A stretch of DNA of 64,000 nucleotides from Aphanomyces cochlioides (Eukaryota; Oomycota; Saprolegniomycetes; Saprolegniales; Verrucalvaceae). A program made the position numbers and the translations under genes. Below are positions 20,613-32,199 of the stretch, piece after piece (within the stretch, counting starts at the first letter, position 1; the number at the start of each line of letters is the position of its first letter). Below the pieces are notes generated by a model. The model searched no databases. It worked only from the letters and a program-made list of their open reading frames with translations, and was not told where the DNA came from. The stretch covers positions 2,046,001 to 2,110,000 of the forward strand of contig JAHQRK010000007.1 of the NCBI GenBank assembly GCA_019828595.1, read 5' to 3'.

Positions 20613-22005
20613 CCAGATTGGGATACTTCTCAAACGCTTGACCCAATGTGTGCCTCTCTGAATAACGTTTGTGATCTATCTTGATCATTTCACGAGAGAA
20701 ATCTCTGACAGGTACGAACAATCCTTGCTTTGGATTAGCAGAAAACCATTGGCTCCACGCATCACTGGCATTCCTTGCCGTGGGAATGCCTTTGGGAGTC
20801 ACATACTCTTTGATTGATGACTGATGGCGCACTCTCGCCTCAGTGGCCTTGCCAAATCTTGCACTTATTTCTTCACGAATACAATTTCGGATCTCATCAA
20901 GCAGAAATTCCCAGTTCTCAAGCGTCCCCATAGGATTCACAACACCACTGTGGCTTGGAGGCTTCATCCGAAGGAGGTTGCGAGGGTCTATTTTGTCGCT
21001 GATACTTTTAGTCACTAGATATTCACAACAAGTCTGAGCATCCTCCCATCTGCACCAAGCCAGGAGCTCTCTGAAATCGAATTTGCCCTCGGTTGAGTCA
21101 AACACTCTGTAAAAGCAGCCTCCACGTCGCATACTATGAAGTGAAATTCCAATCGGCAGGGTAGGAGATTTTTCTACGACACCCTGAACGAGTCGGCGAA
21201 GGAAATTTTGGTCAAGCGGCTTAAACCAGTCCAATTTTACACCACCGTCTTGCAGTAATGAGTATGATGGGAACACAAAAGAGTCCTTTGAAATGTTCAT
21301 ATGAGTAGATCGGATGAGGTCAATGTAACCATCATATAAAGCACAAATGCGCAAGCAAGGGTAGAGATTCTCGTCAATCAAATGGTAGATTTGACATTCC
21401 TTTTCGACACTGGCCTTTTTGTGCCAGCGCAGACGGATCGACACATACTTCCCATGCTCGTCTTTTCCAAAAGCAATATCATTCCACTTTAACGCGAGCA
21501 CTTCGCTGATACGGAAGCAGCCAAGGAAACAAGAAGACAGCAAAAATTGCACCATGGAGCCCACAAAGGGATTGACATCAGCAAACAAATTCATGATCGT
21601 TGAAAATTCATGGACAGTCAGAGGGTGGGCCTTTTTTTCTTCGTCAATGTTGTTGAGTCTATTAAATTTCTGCAGCCCAACCACGTAGCGTTTAGCTAGT
21701 ATGTCCTGTGCAGGGTTGGGATGTACATTGTGTTGGTTGAAGTATGAAACCAAAGCTGTTTTGGCTGCGTCGACTGTGCGGGCCTTTCTGCCCAAAGAGT
21801 AAAGATGGTGAAAAAAATCTGTGCAATCGTTGACAGTCGCAAGCACTGGGTTAAGTCCATCTTTTTGGGTGACACAGTAAGCTTCAAACTGTCGTTGATA
21901 AGTGGAATAAGCCCGCCGCGTGGAGGCACCCTGGAATGCGTCCTGGATGACCTTCTTGGATGGGACTTCTGGCATGGAAATGGACATGAAAATGAACACT
22001 CCCAT
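20521..22005 (-). CDS. Crypton-like tyrosine recombinase, apparently intact
   Basis: A 494-residue uninterrupted frame. The catalytic set is complete: Arg165 in CFRISEVLALKW, His290 and Arg293 in SLHSMRRGGC, Trp320 in LLAWCRWEDA, and Tyr329 in CCEYLVTKS. The N-terminal 130 residues form a SAM-like core-binding domain (STRRAYSTYQRQFEAYC). Residues 413-470 (DAWSQWFSANP ... YSERHTLGQAFEKYP) have the W-x-x-W plus basic-helix pattern of GCR1_C-like Crypton tails, followed by a Lys/Arg-rich end. It is clearly different from the recombinase at 3725: the spacing of motifs and the catalytic neighbourhoods differ. ATG codons at 22005, 21987 and 21975 are all in frame; the first is taken. An intact frame and duplicated ends suggest recent activity. 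Assignment to a Crypton subfamily is inferred. Confidence 0.85.
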   Translation of the reverse strand: MGVFIFMSISMPEVPSKKVIQDAFQGASTRRAYSTYQRQFEAYCVTQKDGLNPVLATVNDCTDFFHHLYSLGRKARTVDAAKTALVSYFNQHNVHPNPAQDILAKRYVVGLQKFNRLNNIDEEKKAHPLTVHEFSTIMNLFADVNPFVGSMVQFLLSSCFLGCFRISEVLALKWNDIAFGKDEHGKYVSIRLRWHKKASVEKECQIYHLIDENLYPCLRICALYDGYIDLIRSTHMNISKDSFVFPSYSLLQDGGVKLDWFKPLDQNFLRRLVQGVVEKSPTLPIGISLHSMRRGGCFYRVFDSTEGKFDFRELLAWCRWEDAQTCCEYLVTKSISDKIDPRNLLRMKPPSHSGVVNPMGTLENWEFLLDEIRNCIREEISARFGKATEARVRHQSSIKEYVTPKGIPTARNASDAWSQWFSANPKQGLFVPVRDFSREMIKIDHKRYSERHTLGQAFEKYPNLEQFEAAYAGHTSSYSSLLREIRKRKRDGRL

Positions 22006-22024
22006 GTCTGGCTCACGATTTTAA

Positions 22025-22150
22025 CCAATCAAACTGCGATTATGCTATATGTTAGTGATATGTGTCGTGTACGACAATTTCCTCGTCCAATCAAAGTCGG
22101 AGAAAATCAAATCAGCCAATAAATTGCATTTATAGTGTCGGTTGTCCAAT
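22025..22150 (-). promoter_or_regulatory. CCAAT-box cluster upstream of the second recombinase
   Basis: Four CCAAT words, all in the same orientation on the plus strand, at 22025, 22087, 22116 and 22146, within 145 bp upstream of the minus-strand start at 22005. Similar CCAATCAAA words precede the first Crypton (3478, 3550). A promoter role is inferred. Confidence 0.4.
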
Positions 22151-22330
22151 CACTGAACAGAAAATTGTCGGTTTTGAGTCGTATGCAAAGTACATGTTGT
22201 AAATTTCACACAAATTCAGACTCTCCAGTCGACTTGTAGAATACATGTATACAGCTGTAGTTGTGGTTGAAGTTTGGGTAGGACAGTGTCGCTTCTCACT
22301 TTGCGCAAATCGTGATTATGCTATAAAACT

Positions 22331-22600
22331 AGCAGAGCTACCCGGCTTCGCCCGGGGTTTGAAGTGCTTGTTGGTAGGTGAAAGAAATACTAGAATATAT
22401 GCTTCTAGCTTACGGTTGGCAATTATTGCTATGTCCTGCTGAGGTGTCTCTGCTACCTCTACTTTACCTCCGTACCCGGCTTTTGCCCAGGTTTAGTGAC
22501 AACACACAATACGATTTCCAAAATATCCTACTTCGAAGGAGATAATAGCGCGAGCTTTCTAATTTGCACGGGAAATTCACCTTTAATTATATAGATTTAC
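22331..22600 (+). repeat. Retroposon-like repeat with CCCGGCTTCGCCCGGG hairpin
   Basis: Starts with a GC-rich hairpin at about 22340-22358, followed by a second related hairpin at about 22474-22490 (ACCCGGCTTTTGCCCAGG), and ends in CACCTTTAATTATATAGATT at about 22578-22597. The same tail recurs at 23936-23955. This hairpin-plus-ATATAGAT style of end is seen in several LINE- or SINE-type elements; I cannot name the family. Confidence 0.45.
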
Positions 22601-23839
22601 TACTCTGTTTCAATATGTTTGTCCACCTTACTAAAACCTACTTCGGGAGTAGGTTAAACTCCATATAGTAATAATTTTTAGGGTTATATAATTTAATGAA
22701 GTCATTATTTACATAAAACGTATGGTTAATGTGAGTAAAGATATCCGTTAAATTAGTTTAGAGGTAGCCGCGGAGGAGAAGTTCCCTTCGGAGCCCACAA
22801 CTCCAGTATCTTCCTTCATTCGTGGCTGCTTGTAAGCACAAATGCATGTTCTAAATGTTGGCTACTTCTTGATTCCTGATCACGCTTCGCCAGTCTCTAG
22901 TACGTAAACTCGTTCACAATATTTCGATGTTGCCTGTGACTTGTTTGTGTCATGGTGTGGTAAGACCATGAGTCAAACGCTCACATGCGTTTAGTCTCGT
23001 GATTCTAAGAGCTAATTGAACATGATTGCTGTATAAAGATAAGCAAAGAACTGCTTTCTGAATGCACAGCGGGTGAAAATCTGTTCTTTTGTCTTTGTGT
23101 TGCTTCTTTGTGGCTTCATAACTGAAATGTGCGATGGATTCATGAAACGCAAAATACAGCCAATGAAAGCTAAAAGAGTCAGCTCTCTTTTAATCCAATT
23201 AAAAGGGAATGAGGAGTCGATTTGCAATATAACCGCCAATGCAAAGATAGCATGGACAAACATATTGAAACAGAGTAGTACACTTCAATTGAATGTTGCT
23301 GTGCTGTAGTTTTTGGTATTAACAGAGTAGTACACTTCAATTGATTGTCTGTAGTTTTTGGTATCTGTGTCTAATAAAAACGTTTTGGTTACCCCTCCCG
23401 TCTGCGCCAAGATTTTGAAGAGAATCAATCCACGATATCTATCTAGATGAATAACGATAAAGCAACTGCAATTTGTTCAAGCTTTTCCCGGTGAGGCTTT
23501 AGAGATTTTGAGCTTAGCCTAGCATATTATTTTGATTTGATGCTATGTTTGCCCGTAGTCTTCTCGAGATGTCATGTATGCTTCAAAATTCCTCGCATCA
23601 CATGTCCACCCGGCTGGATAATCCAAGGAGAGTCAAGACTCACCCTTCCTGGACGTGGGATGGTTTACATGACGACCAATCGAAATTATTATTGATTAAA
23701 TCTGACCTGTCAAGTATTTCGTCGTGACAAAGTCATCTCTCCTGTTATATCAATTGTAATCTGACGACGGGTGAAGACCATCCCAAAATTGACCTGCTGG
23801 AAGGGAAGTGGTTGGCTAAAAGTCAATTTTTTGTCCAAA
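22601..23839. other. Repeat-rich, no gene seen; contains a 51-bp tandem duplication
   Basis: Largely AT-rich. At about 23271-23362 the block CAGAGTAGTACACTTCAATT plus GTAGTTTTTGGTAT is present twice, 51 bp apart, with a short deletion in the second copy. Open frames in this region lack any recognisable domain. Confidence 0.4.
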
Positions 23840-23955
23840 GAAAGACAAAGAGAGAGAAAAAGAGTTTGTTTTGTCCAATCTATTTGGCGCTACCCCACGG
23901 ACACCGAAAAGTGCACAAACACACAAACAGACTTTCACCTTTAATTATATAGATT
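23840..23955 (+). repeat. Second retroposon-like 3' tail
   Basis: Ends with ACAAACACACAAACAGACTT and then CACCTTTAATTATATAGATT (23936-23955), the same tail as at 22578-22597. It may be the 3' end of the same longer element that begins near 22331. Confidence 0.4.
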
Positions 23956-24244
23956 GATTACAGCGATCGAATTTTACGGTTACTCGTGAAAATGATTTTC
24001 TATAGCTGTGAAGAATGATTATGCCTGTTTGGTTCCAGTGAAAATTTCATGAAAATTGCGACTTTTCAATAAAACTTGCAGTTTTGTGATATGTTCGAAT
24101 TTTTTGGCGTGTTTAGATCTGCTACGTCGCATAGAATCGCTTGTACATGGATCGCTTTGGGTTGCGTGGGGAAATGTGAATGGATTGTGCGTTGGCTGTG
24201 CATGAATGGGTGGTTCGAGGCTTGAATGATATCACACAATGTGT

Positions 24245-25075
24245 CGTGGGCTATGGATCACGACATTTCCCCCCATGGTTGATGCTCGAAGGATGCAGGA
24301 TCAACTGTCGAATATTAATAGTCTCAATGTAGCGACCGCGGTCAATGAGTATCGTCCCGTTGGGACGGACAGCAACTATTGGAAACGAGCCAATTATAGC
24401 GAGGAGCATTTTACCTTGAATCACTCGTGAGAGATCTATCATGATGAGGTCATATGGTGCATATGCACGGGCTATTCGCCCGGCATTTCCACGCTGATTG
24501 TCGTACTGGACTTGTCAAATTTTCTTTTTGTGCACTTCAATCGAATTTCTAACGTGGCTGAGATCAATGAGCATGTTGCGACCGAAGACCGCAGCTCCTG
24601 GAGACGTGTTTAACATATTTATCGTTGATCACAAGGCATAGACCAGGGCTGCACAGAACGTATCCCATTGGTCGAAGGCATTGATTTCTTGAGTGTGCAT
24701 TTTGTCGCCAATGACGAAGTGAATACGCTCAATGATGCCGTTTTCCTGAGGGTTTTTCGACGTGGTAGGAACAGATGTCACACCGTAGCTTTCTAAAAGC
24801 TCTACAAACTCGAGCTTGACTCACTTCCTTGATCGTGGATGCAGCGCATCGGTCGGGGATAGCGAGAGAACTGCTTTATGTCGGTTAGATGAGCGTCAGT
24901 AGCGCTGTCCATTTCACGTGCTGGTGCGATTTCGCATAGTCAATGATTATTAACGCCTGAAACTTCTCTTTGCCGTACGGGCCGATGGAATCAATAGCAA
25001 TTTCGTACCAGGGGTGCGTGATGACCTCCTTGGCTGGCAGGTGGCCGTACTTGAGGTGTTCTTCTTGTTCAGACT
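24245..25075 (-). pseudogene. Ty3/gypsy-like integrase remnant
   Basis: Minus-strand reading, broken by many stops and shifts, follows a gypsy integrase. It begins near 25075 with HLKYGHLPAKEVITHPW, then WYEIAIDSIGPYGKEKFQAL (first Asp), then RCIHDQGSE (second Asp), SVPTTSKNPQENGIIERIH (Glu), an AAVFGRNMLIDLS block, and the C-terminal FPIVAVRPNGTILIDRGRY and INIRQL near 24251. These are the conserved catalytic-core and C-terminal blocks of LTR-retrotransposon integrases, which insert cDNA into the chromosome. No LTR was identified. The copy is old and non-functional. Confidence 0.82.
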
Positions 25076-25248
25076 ATAGGGTAAACTGTAAAAAGTCCGA
25101 AAGAATTATGAAAAGTCAGTCTGGAAAGGCTGAATAACGCAAATTACATCCGACAGCTGGTGACCAATTCAATTCTCATCAGTACACTGGCATCCAAGTA
25201 CATCCGTTTATGGTGTTAATCAAACTGGTCGAGTCAAATAATGTTAGT

Positions 25249-25570
25249 ACCTGTGGAAAGCTATAGTTTAGACACCTGTGATTAATCAATTCTGCAAGGA
25301 ATTTTAATCCGGAAACGCTCCGGAAGAGAGTCTGCTTTCGGAGGTAAAATACGGACGTCAGAGGTAAAATATGGACCTCGTGAAACCTGTGGAAAGCTAT
25401 ATTTTAGAGTCCAGTGGATTATCAATTCTGCAAGGCAAATCTGAATCAGGAAACGAGTTCGGAAGAGAGTCGGATGTCAAAGGTAAAATCCGGACGTCGG
25501 CGGTAAAACACTGAAGGCTGAGGTAAAAAACGGACGTCAGAGATAAAACACGGATCACAGGGCGAAAACC
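25249..25570. repeat. 136-bp tandem repeat with 20-bp GGTAAAAnACGGACGTC sub-repeat
   Basis: ACCTGTGGAAAGCTATA starts at 25249 and again at 25385; both copies continue with ATCAATTCTGCAAGG and GGAAGAGAGTC. Each ends in short GAGGTAAAATACGGACGTCA-like units, about two in the first copy and four or five in the second. It lies about 350 bp left of the tRNA array. Confidence 0.7.
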
Positions 25571-25917
25571 TATTACATATAATAGTTTGACCTATTCATT
25601 ATCAGAGGATGGATAAATTTATAAAACATGTCTTTCACCATCCAGGACCGCTACAGCACACCCTTCCCAGGCACCTACCCAGCACTCGTCATGCATCACC
25701 ACTGAGTCCCCCAACGATCGACTGCAAGCCAACCCCAGCAACCGCCTACCAAACGCCAACCAACCGCTTTGATTAATACTCAACGATCTGTTTAAAATAA
25801 AAGACAGATACACTCTTAAAATCAATACGACAAAAATTTTGTTTCAAGGTGTATTCGAAGCAAACCATTTATGAATTAATTTTTATTTTTGGTCAGTAAA
25901 TATTTCCTTTCAAACTT
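25571..25917. other. Left flank of the tRNA array, no gene seen
   Basis: AT-rich non-coding sequence up to the junction at 25918, where the 729-bp repeat starts abruptly at GTTGGACGCAC. No target duplication or inverted repeat is apparent at the junction. Confidence 0.4.
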
Positions 25918-26367
25918 GTTGGACGCACACAAGGGGACAATTGAATCCATCCCGTCAAACGTGAAAGGACTCCATATCAGCGAGTCCTTCTTTCAAGTAT
26001 TTCCGTTCATGCGTGCAACCTTGTGAGAATGTATATTGTCGACAGGCGTTTTGAAAACGTCTTGATCCTTCTAGCATTGTCTTTTTGTCGTTGTTTGACA
26101 GACCATGAGAAGGACTTTTCGGACGCTGTGATGCCATATACTTTCGCGCAGTTGTCGAAAGCGAATCGAGCGTCAAGCTCGACAAGAAATCATGTGGTGT
26201 GACCATAATTGTGTGCAAGTAGGATGACTTGTGCGATGGGATCGTGGACAGTGTGTTTGGATGTGGGATATGTGTGTCATGTTTTCTTGAAAGTGGTAAG
26301 AATTTAGTGTGTGCGTACGATGAGGAGTGCATGTTTTGGGATAGGAAGGGCGTGAGCCTAACATCAT

Positions 26368-26447
26368 GATCAATTGGCCGAGCGGTCTAAGGCGCCAGTT
26401 TAAGGCACTGGTCTGAAAGGGCGTGGGTTCGAATCCCACATTGGTCA
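26368..26447 (+). tRNA. tRNA-Leu(AAG), copy 1 of 46
   Basis: An 80-nt type II tRNA. The acceptor stem GATCAAT/ATTGGTC has 7 pairs including one T-G wobble, with discriminator A. The D stem is GCC/GGC. The anticodon stem CCAGT/ACTGG encloses loop TTAAGGC, so the anticodon is AAG (A34 normally becomes inosine and reads CUU, CUC, CUA). The variable arm is 11 nt, and the T arm is GTGGG-TTCGAAT-CCCAC, which also forms the B box. No intron and no encoded CCA. TTTTTT at 26451-26456 is the Pol III terminator. Spacer marker base 227 nt upstream (26141) is C. Confidence 0.97.
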
Positions 26448-27096
26448 TCCTTTTTTACACCCACACCATGTATGCTAACCCATCCACACCCTCCCTCTGG
26501 CACACCATTTTGCATCTCCCCAATACATCACACGTGCACAATCGCCTCCGTCACCATGTAGGCATATACTGTCCATCGCATTTACACAAAAACGATCCCA
26601 AACCTTCGAACAATCTATGGGGTTTGAACTTAAACCTATCTCTCAGGTTGGACGCACACAAGGGGACAATTGAATCCATCCCGTCAAACGTGAAAGGACT
26701 CCATATCAGCGAGTCCTTCTTTCAAGTATTTCCGTTCATGCGTGCAACCTTGTGAGAATGTATATTGTCGACAGGCGTTTTGAAAACGTCTTGATCCTTC
26801 TAGCATTGTCTTTTTGTCGTTGTTTGACAGACCATGAGAAGGACTTTTCGGACGCTGTGATGCCATATACTTTCGCGCAGTTGTCGAAAGCGAATCGAGC
26901 GTCAAGCTCGACAAGAAATCATGTGGTGTGACCATAATTGTGTGCAAGTAGGATGACTTGTGCGATGGGATCGTGGACAGTGTGTTTGGATGTGGGATAT
27001 GTGTGTCATGTTTTCTTGAAAGTGGTAAGAATTTAGTGTGTGCGTACGATGAGGAGTGCATGTTTTGGGATAGGAAGGGCGTGAGCCTAACATCAT

Positions 27097-27176
27097 GATC
27101 AATTGGCCGAGCGGTCTAAGGCGCCAGTTTAAGGCACTGGTCTGAAAGGGCGTGGGTTCGAATCCCACATTGGTCA
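27097..27176 (+). tRNA. tRNA-Leu(AAG), copy 2
   Basis: Same body and T6 terminator as copy 1; spacer marker C. Confidence 0.97.
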
Positions 27177-27825
27177 TCCTTTTTTACACCCACACCATGT
27201 ATGCTAACCCATCCACACCCTCCCTCTGGCACACCATTTTGCATCTCCCCAATACATCACACGTGCACAATCGCCTCCGTCACCATGTAGGCATATACTG
27301 TCCATCGCATTTACACAAAAACGATCCCAAACCTTCGAACAATCTATGGGGTTTGAACTTAAACCTATCTCTCAGGTTGGACGCACACAAGGGGACAATT
27401 GAATCCATCCCGTCAAACGTGAAAGGACTCCATATCAGCGAGTCCTTCTTTCAAGTATTTCCGTTCATGCGTGCAACCTTGTGAGAATGTATATTGTCGA
27501 CAGGCGTTTTGAAAACGTCTTGATCCTTCTAGCATTGTCTTTTTGTCGTTGTTTGACAGACCATGAGAAGGACTTTTCGGACGCTGTGATGCCATATACT
27601 TTCGCGCAGTTGTCGAAAGCGAATCGAGCGTCAAGCTCGACAAGAAATCATGTGGTGTGACCATAATTGTGTGCAAGTAGGATGACTTGTGCGATGGGAT
27701 CGTGGACAGTGTGTTTGGATGTGGGATATGTGTGTCATGTTTTCTTGAAAGTGGTAAGAATTTAGTGTGTGCGTACGATGAGGAGTGCATGTTTTGGGAT
27801 AGGAAGGGCGTGAGCCTAACATCAT

Positions 27826-27905
27826 GATCAATTGGCCGAGCGGTCTAAGGCGCCAGTTTAAGGCACTGGTCTGAAAGGGCGTGGGTTCGAATCCCACATT
27901 GGTCA
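27826..27905 (+). tRNA. tRNA-Leu(AAG), copy 3
   Basis: Same body as copy 1; spacer marker C. Confidence 0.97.
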
Positions 27906-28554
27906 TCCTTTTTTACACCCACACCATGTATGCTAACCCATCCACACCCTCCCTCTGGCACACCATTTTGCATCTCCCCAATACATCACACGTGCACAAT
28001 CGCCTCCGTCACCATGTAGGCATATACTGTCCATCGCATTTACACAAAAACGATCCCAAACCTTCGAACAATCTATGGGGTTTGAACTTAAACCTATCTC
28101 TCAGGTTGGACGCACACAAGGGGACAATTGAATCCATCCCGTCAAACGTGAAAGGACTCCATATCAGCGAGTCCTTCTTTCAAGTATTTCCGTTCATGCG
28201 TGCAACCTTGTGAGAATGTATATTGTCGACAGGCGTTTTGAAAACGTCTTGATCCTTCTAGCATTGTCTTTTTGTCGTTGTTTGACAGACCATGAGAAGG
28301 ACTTTTCGGACGCTGTGATGCCATATACTTTCGCGCAGTTGTCGAAAGCGAATCGAGCGTCAAGCTCGACAAGAAATCATGTGGTGTGACCATAATTGTG
28401 TGCAAGTAGGATGACTTGTGCGATGGGATCGTGGACAGTGTGTTTGGATGTGGGATATGTGTGTCATGTTTTCTTGAAAGTGGTAAGAATTTAGTGTGTG
28501 CGTACGATGAGGAGTGCATGTTTTGGGATAGGAAGGGCGTGAGCCTAACATCAT

Positions 28555-28634
28555 GATCAATTGGCCGAGCGGTCTAAGGCGCCAGTTTAAGGCACTGGTC
28601 TGAAAGGGCGTGGGTTCGAATCCCACATTGGTCA
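28555..28634 (+). tRNA. tRNA-Leu(AAG), copy 4
   Basis: Same body as copy 1; spacer marker C. Confidence 0.97.
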
Positions 28635-29283
28635 TCCTTTTTTACACCCACACCATGTATGCTAACCCATCCACACCCTCCCTCTGGCACACCATTTTGC
28701 ATCTCCCCAATACATCACACGTGCACAATCGCCTCCGTCACCATGTAGGCATATACTGTCCATCGCATTTACACAAAAACGATCCCAAACCTTCGAACAA
28801 TCTATGGGGTTTGAACTTAAACCTATCTCTCAGGTTGGACGCACACAAGGGGACAATTGAATCCATCCCGTCAAACGTGAAAGGACTCCATATCAGCGAG
28901 TCCTTCTTTCAAGTATTTCCGTTCATGCGTGCAACCTTGTGAGAATGTATATTGTCGACAGGCGTTTTGAAAACGTCTTGATCCTTCTAGCATTGTCTTT
29001 TTGTCGTTGTTTGACAGACCATGAGAAGGACTTTTCGGACGCTGTGATGCCATATATTTTCGCGCAGTTGTCGAAAGCGAATCGAGCGTCAAGCTCGACA
29101 AGAAATCATGTGGTGTGACCATAATTGTGTGCAAGTAGGATGACTTGTGCGATGGGATCGTGGACAGTGTGTTTGGATGTGGGATATGTGTGTCATGTTT
29201 TCTTGAAAGTGGTAAGAATTTAGTGTGTGCGTACGATGAGGAGTGCATGTTTTGGGATAGGAAGGGCGTGAGCCTAACATCAT

Positions 29284-29363
29284 GATCAATTGGCCGAGCG
29301 GTCTAAGGCGCCAGTTTAAGGCACTGGTCTGAAAGGGCGTGGGTTCGAATCCCACATTGGTCA
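29284..29363 (+). tRNA. tRNA-Leu(AAG), copy 5
   Basis: Same body as copy 1; spacer marker T (29057), the first T-type unit. Confidence 0.97.
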
Positions 29364-30012
29364 TCCTTTTTTACACCCACACCATGTATGCTAACCCATC
29401 CACACCCTCCCTCTGGCACACCATTTTGCATCTCCCCAATACATCACACGTGCACAATCGCCTCCGTCACCATGTAGGCATATACTGTCCATCGCATTTA
29501 CACAAAAACGATCCCAAACCTTCGAACAATCTATGGGGTTTGAACTTAAACCTATCTCTCAGGTTGGACGCACACAAGGGGACAATTGAATCCATCCCGT
29601 CAAACGTGAAAGGACTCCATATCAGCGAGTCCTTCTTTCAAGTATTTCCGTTCATGCGTGCAACCTTGTGAGAATGTATATTGTCGACAGGCGTTTTGAA
29701 AACGTCTTGATCCTTCTAGCATTGTCTTTTTGTCGTTGTTTGACAGACCATGAGAAGGACTTTTCGGACGCTGTGATGCCATATACTTTCGCGCAGTTGT
29801 CGAAAGCGAATCGAGCGTCAAGCTCGACAAGAAATCATGTGGTGTGACCATAATTGTGTGCAAGTAGGATGACTTGTGCGATGGGATCGTGGACAGTGTG
29901 TTTGGATGTGGGATATGTGTGTCATGTTTTCTTGAAAGTGGTAAGAATTTAGTGTGTGCGTACGATGAGGAGTGCATGTTTTGGGATAGGAAGGGCGTGA
30001 GCCTAACATCAT

Positions 30013-30092
30013 GATCAATTGGCCGAGCGGTCTAAGGCGCCAGTTTAAGGCACTGGTCTGAAAGGGCGTGGGTTCGAATCCCACATTGGTCA
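30013..30092 (+). tRNA. tRNA-Leu(AAG), copy 6
   Basis: Same body as copy 1; spacer marker C. Confidence 0.97.
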
Positions 30093-30741
30093 TCCTTTTT
30101 TACACCCACACCATGTATGCTAACCCATCCACACCCTCCCTCTGGCACACCATTTTGCATCTCCCCAATACATCACACGTGCACAATCGCCTCCGTCACC
30201 ATGTAGGCATATACTGTCCATCGCATTTACACAAAAACGATCCCAAACCTTCGAACAATCTATGGGGTTTGAACTTAAACCTATCTCTCAGGTTGGACGC
30301 ACACAAGGGGACAATTGAATCCATCCCGTCAAACGTGAAAGGACTCCATATCAGCGAGTCCTTCTTTCAAGTATTTCCGTTCATGCGTGCAACCTTGTGA
30401 GAATGTATATTGTCGACAGGCGTTTTGAAAACGTCTTGATCCTTCTAGCATTGTCTTTTTGTCGTTGTTTGACAGACCATGAGAAGGACTTTTCGGACGC
30501 TGTGATGCCATATATTTTCGCGCAGTTGTCGAAAGCGAATCGAGCGTCAAGCTCGACAAGAAATCATGTGGTGTGACCATAATTGTGTGCAAGTAGGATG
30601 ACTTGTGCGATGGGATCGTGGACAGTGTGTTTGGATGTGGGATATGTGTGTCATGTTTTCTTGAAAGTGGTAAGAATTTAGTGTGTGCGTACGATGAGGA
30701 GTGCATGTTTTGGGATAGGAAGGGCGTGAGCCTAACATCAT

Positions 30742-30821
30742 GATCAATTGGCCGAGCGGTCTAAGGCGCCAGTTTAAGGCACTGGTCTGAAAGGGCGTGG
30801 GTTCGAATCCCACATTGGTCA
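30742..30821 (+). tRNA. tRNA-Leu(AAG), copy 7
   Basis: Same body as copy 1; spacer marker T. Confidence 0.97.
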
Positions 30822-31470
30822 TCCTTTTTTACACCCACACCATGTATGCTAACCCATCCACACCCTCCCTCTGGCACACCATTTTGCATCTCCCCAATAC
30901 ATCACACGTGCACAATCGCCTCCGTCACCATGTAGGCATATACTGTCCATCGCATTTACACAAAAACGATCCCAAACCTTCGAACAATCTATGGGGTTTG
31001 AACTTAAACCTATCTCTCAGGTTGGACGCACACAAGGGGACAATTGAATCCATCCCGTCAAACGTGAAAGGACTCCATATCAGCGAGTCCTTCTTTCAAG
31101 TATTTCCGTTCATGCGTGCAACCTTGTGAGAATGTATATTGTCGACAGGCGTTTTGAAAACGTCTTGATCCTTCTAGCATTGTCTTTTTGTCGTTGTTTG
31201 ACAGACCATGAGAAGGACTTTTCGGACGCTGTGATGCCATATACTTTCGCGCAGTTGTCGAAAGCGAATCGAGCGTCAAGCTCGACAAGAAATCATGTGG
31301 TGTGACCATAATTGTGTGCAAGTAGGATGACTTGTGCGATGGGATCGTGGACAGTGTGTTTGGATGTGGGATATGTGTGTCATGTTTTCTTGAAAGTGGT
31401 AAGAATTTAGTGTGTGCGTACGATGAGGAGTGCATGTTTTGGGATAGGAAGGGCGTGAGCCTAACATCAT

Positions 31471-31550
31471 GATCAATTGGCCGAGCGGTCTAAGGCGCCA
31501 GTTTAAGGCACTGGTCTGAAAGGGCGTGGGTTCGAATCCCACATTGGTCA
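31471..31550 (+). tRNA. tRNA-Leu(AAG), copy 8
   Basis: Same body as copy 1; spacer marker C. Confidence 0.97.
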
Positions 31551-32199
31551 TCCTTTTTTACACCCACACCATGTATGCTAACCCATCCACACCCTCCCTC
31601 TGGCACACCATTTTGCATCTCCCCAATACATCACACGTGCACAATCGCCTCCGTCACCATGTAGGCATATACTGTCCATCGCATTTACACAAAAACGATC
31701 CCAAACCTTCGAACAATCTATGGGGTTTGAACTTAAACCTATCTCTCAGGTTGGACGCACACAAGGGGACAATTGAATCCATCCCGTCAAACGTGAAAGG
31801 ACTCCATATCAGCGAGTCCTTCTTTCAAGTATTTCCGTTCATGCGTGCAACCTTGTGAGAATGTATATTGTCGACAGGCGTTTTGAAAACGTCTTGATCC
31901 TTCTAGCATTGTCTTTTTGTCGTTGTTTGACAGACCATGAGAAGGACTTTTCGGACGCTGTGATGCCATATACTTTCGCGCAGTTGTCGAAAGCGAATCG
32001 AGCGTCAAGCTCGACAAGAAATCATGTGGTGTGACCATAATTGTGTGCAAGTAGGATGACTTGTGCGATGGGATCGTGGACAGTGTGTTTGGATGTGGGA
32101 TATGTGTGTCATGTTTTCTTGAAAGTGGTAAGAATTTAGTGTGTGCGTACGATGAGGAGTGCATGTTTTGGGATAGGAAGGGCGTGAGCCTAACATCAT

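Noticed and set aside
23073..23309. Small secreted-like protein starting MKICSFVFVLLLCG
   Set aside because: The hydrophobic start is encoded from a GTG, not ATG, in repeat-rich AT-biased DNA with no supporting context.
24239..24430. Plus-strand 63-codon open frame
   Set aside because: Antisense of the gypsy integrase C-terminal block, which is recognisable on the minus strand.
26368..26447. Selenocysteine or suppressor tRNA
   Set aside because: The anticodon loop is clearly TTAAGGC, giving AAG; the acceptor and variable arms fit tRNA-Leu.
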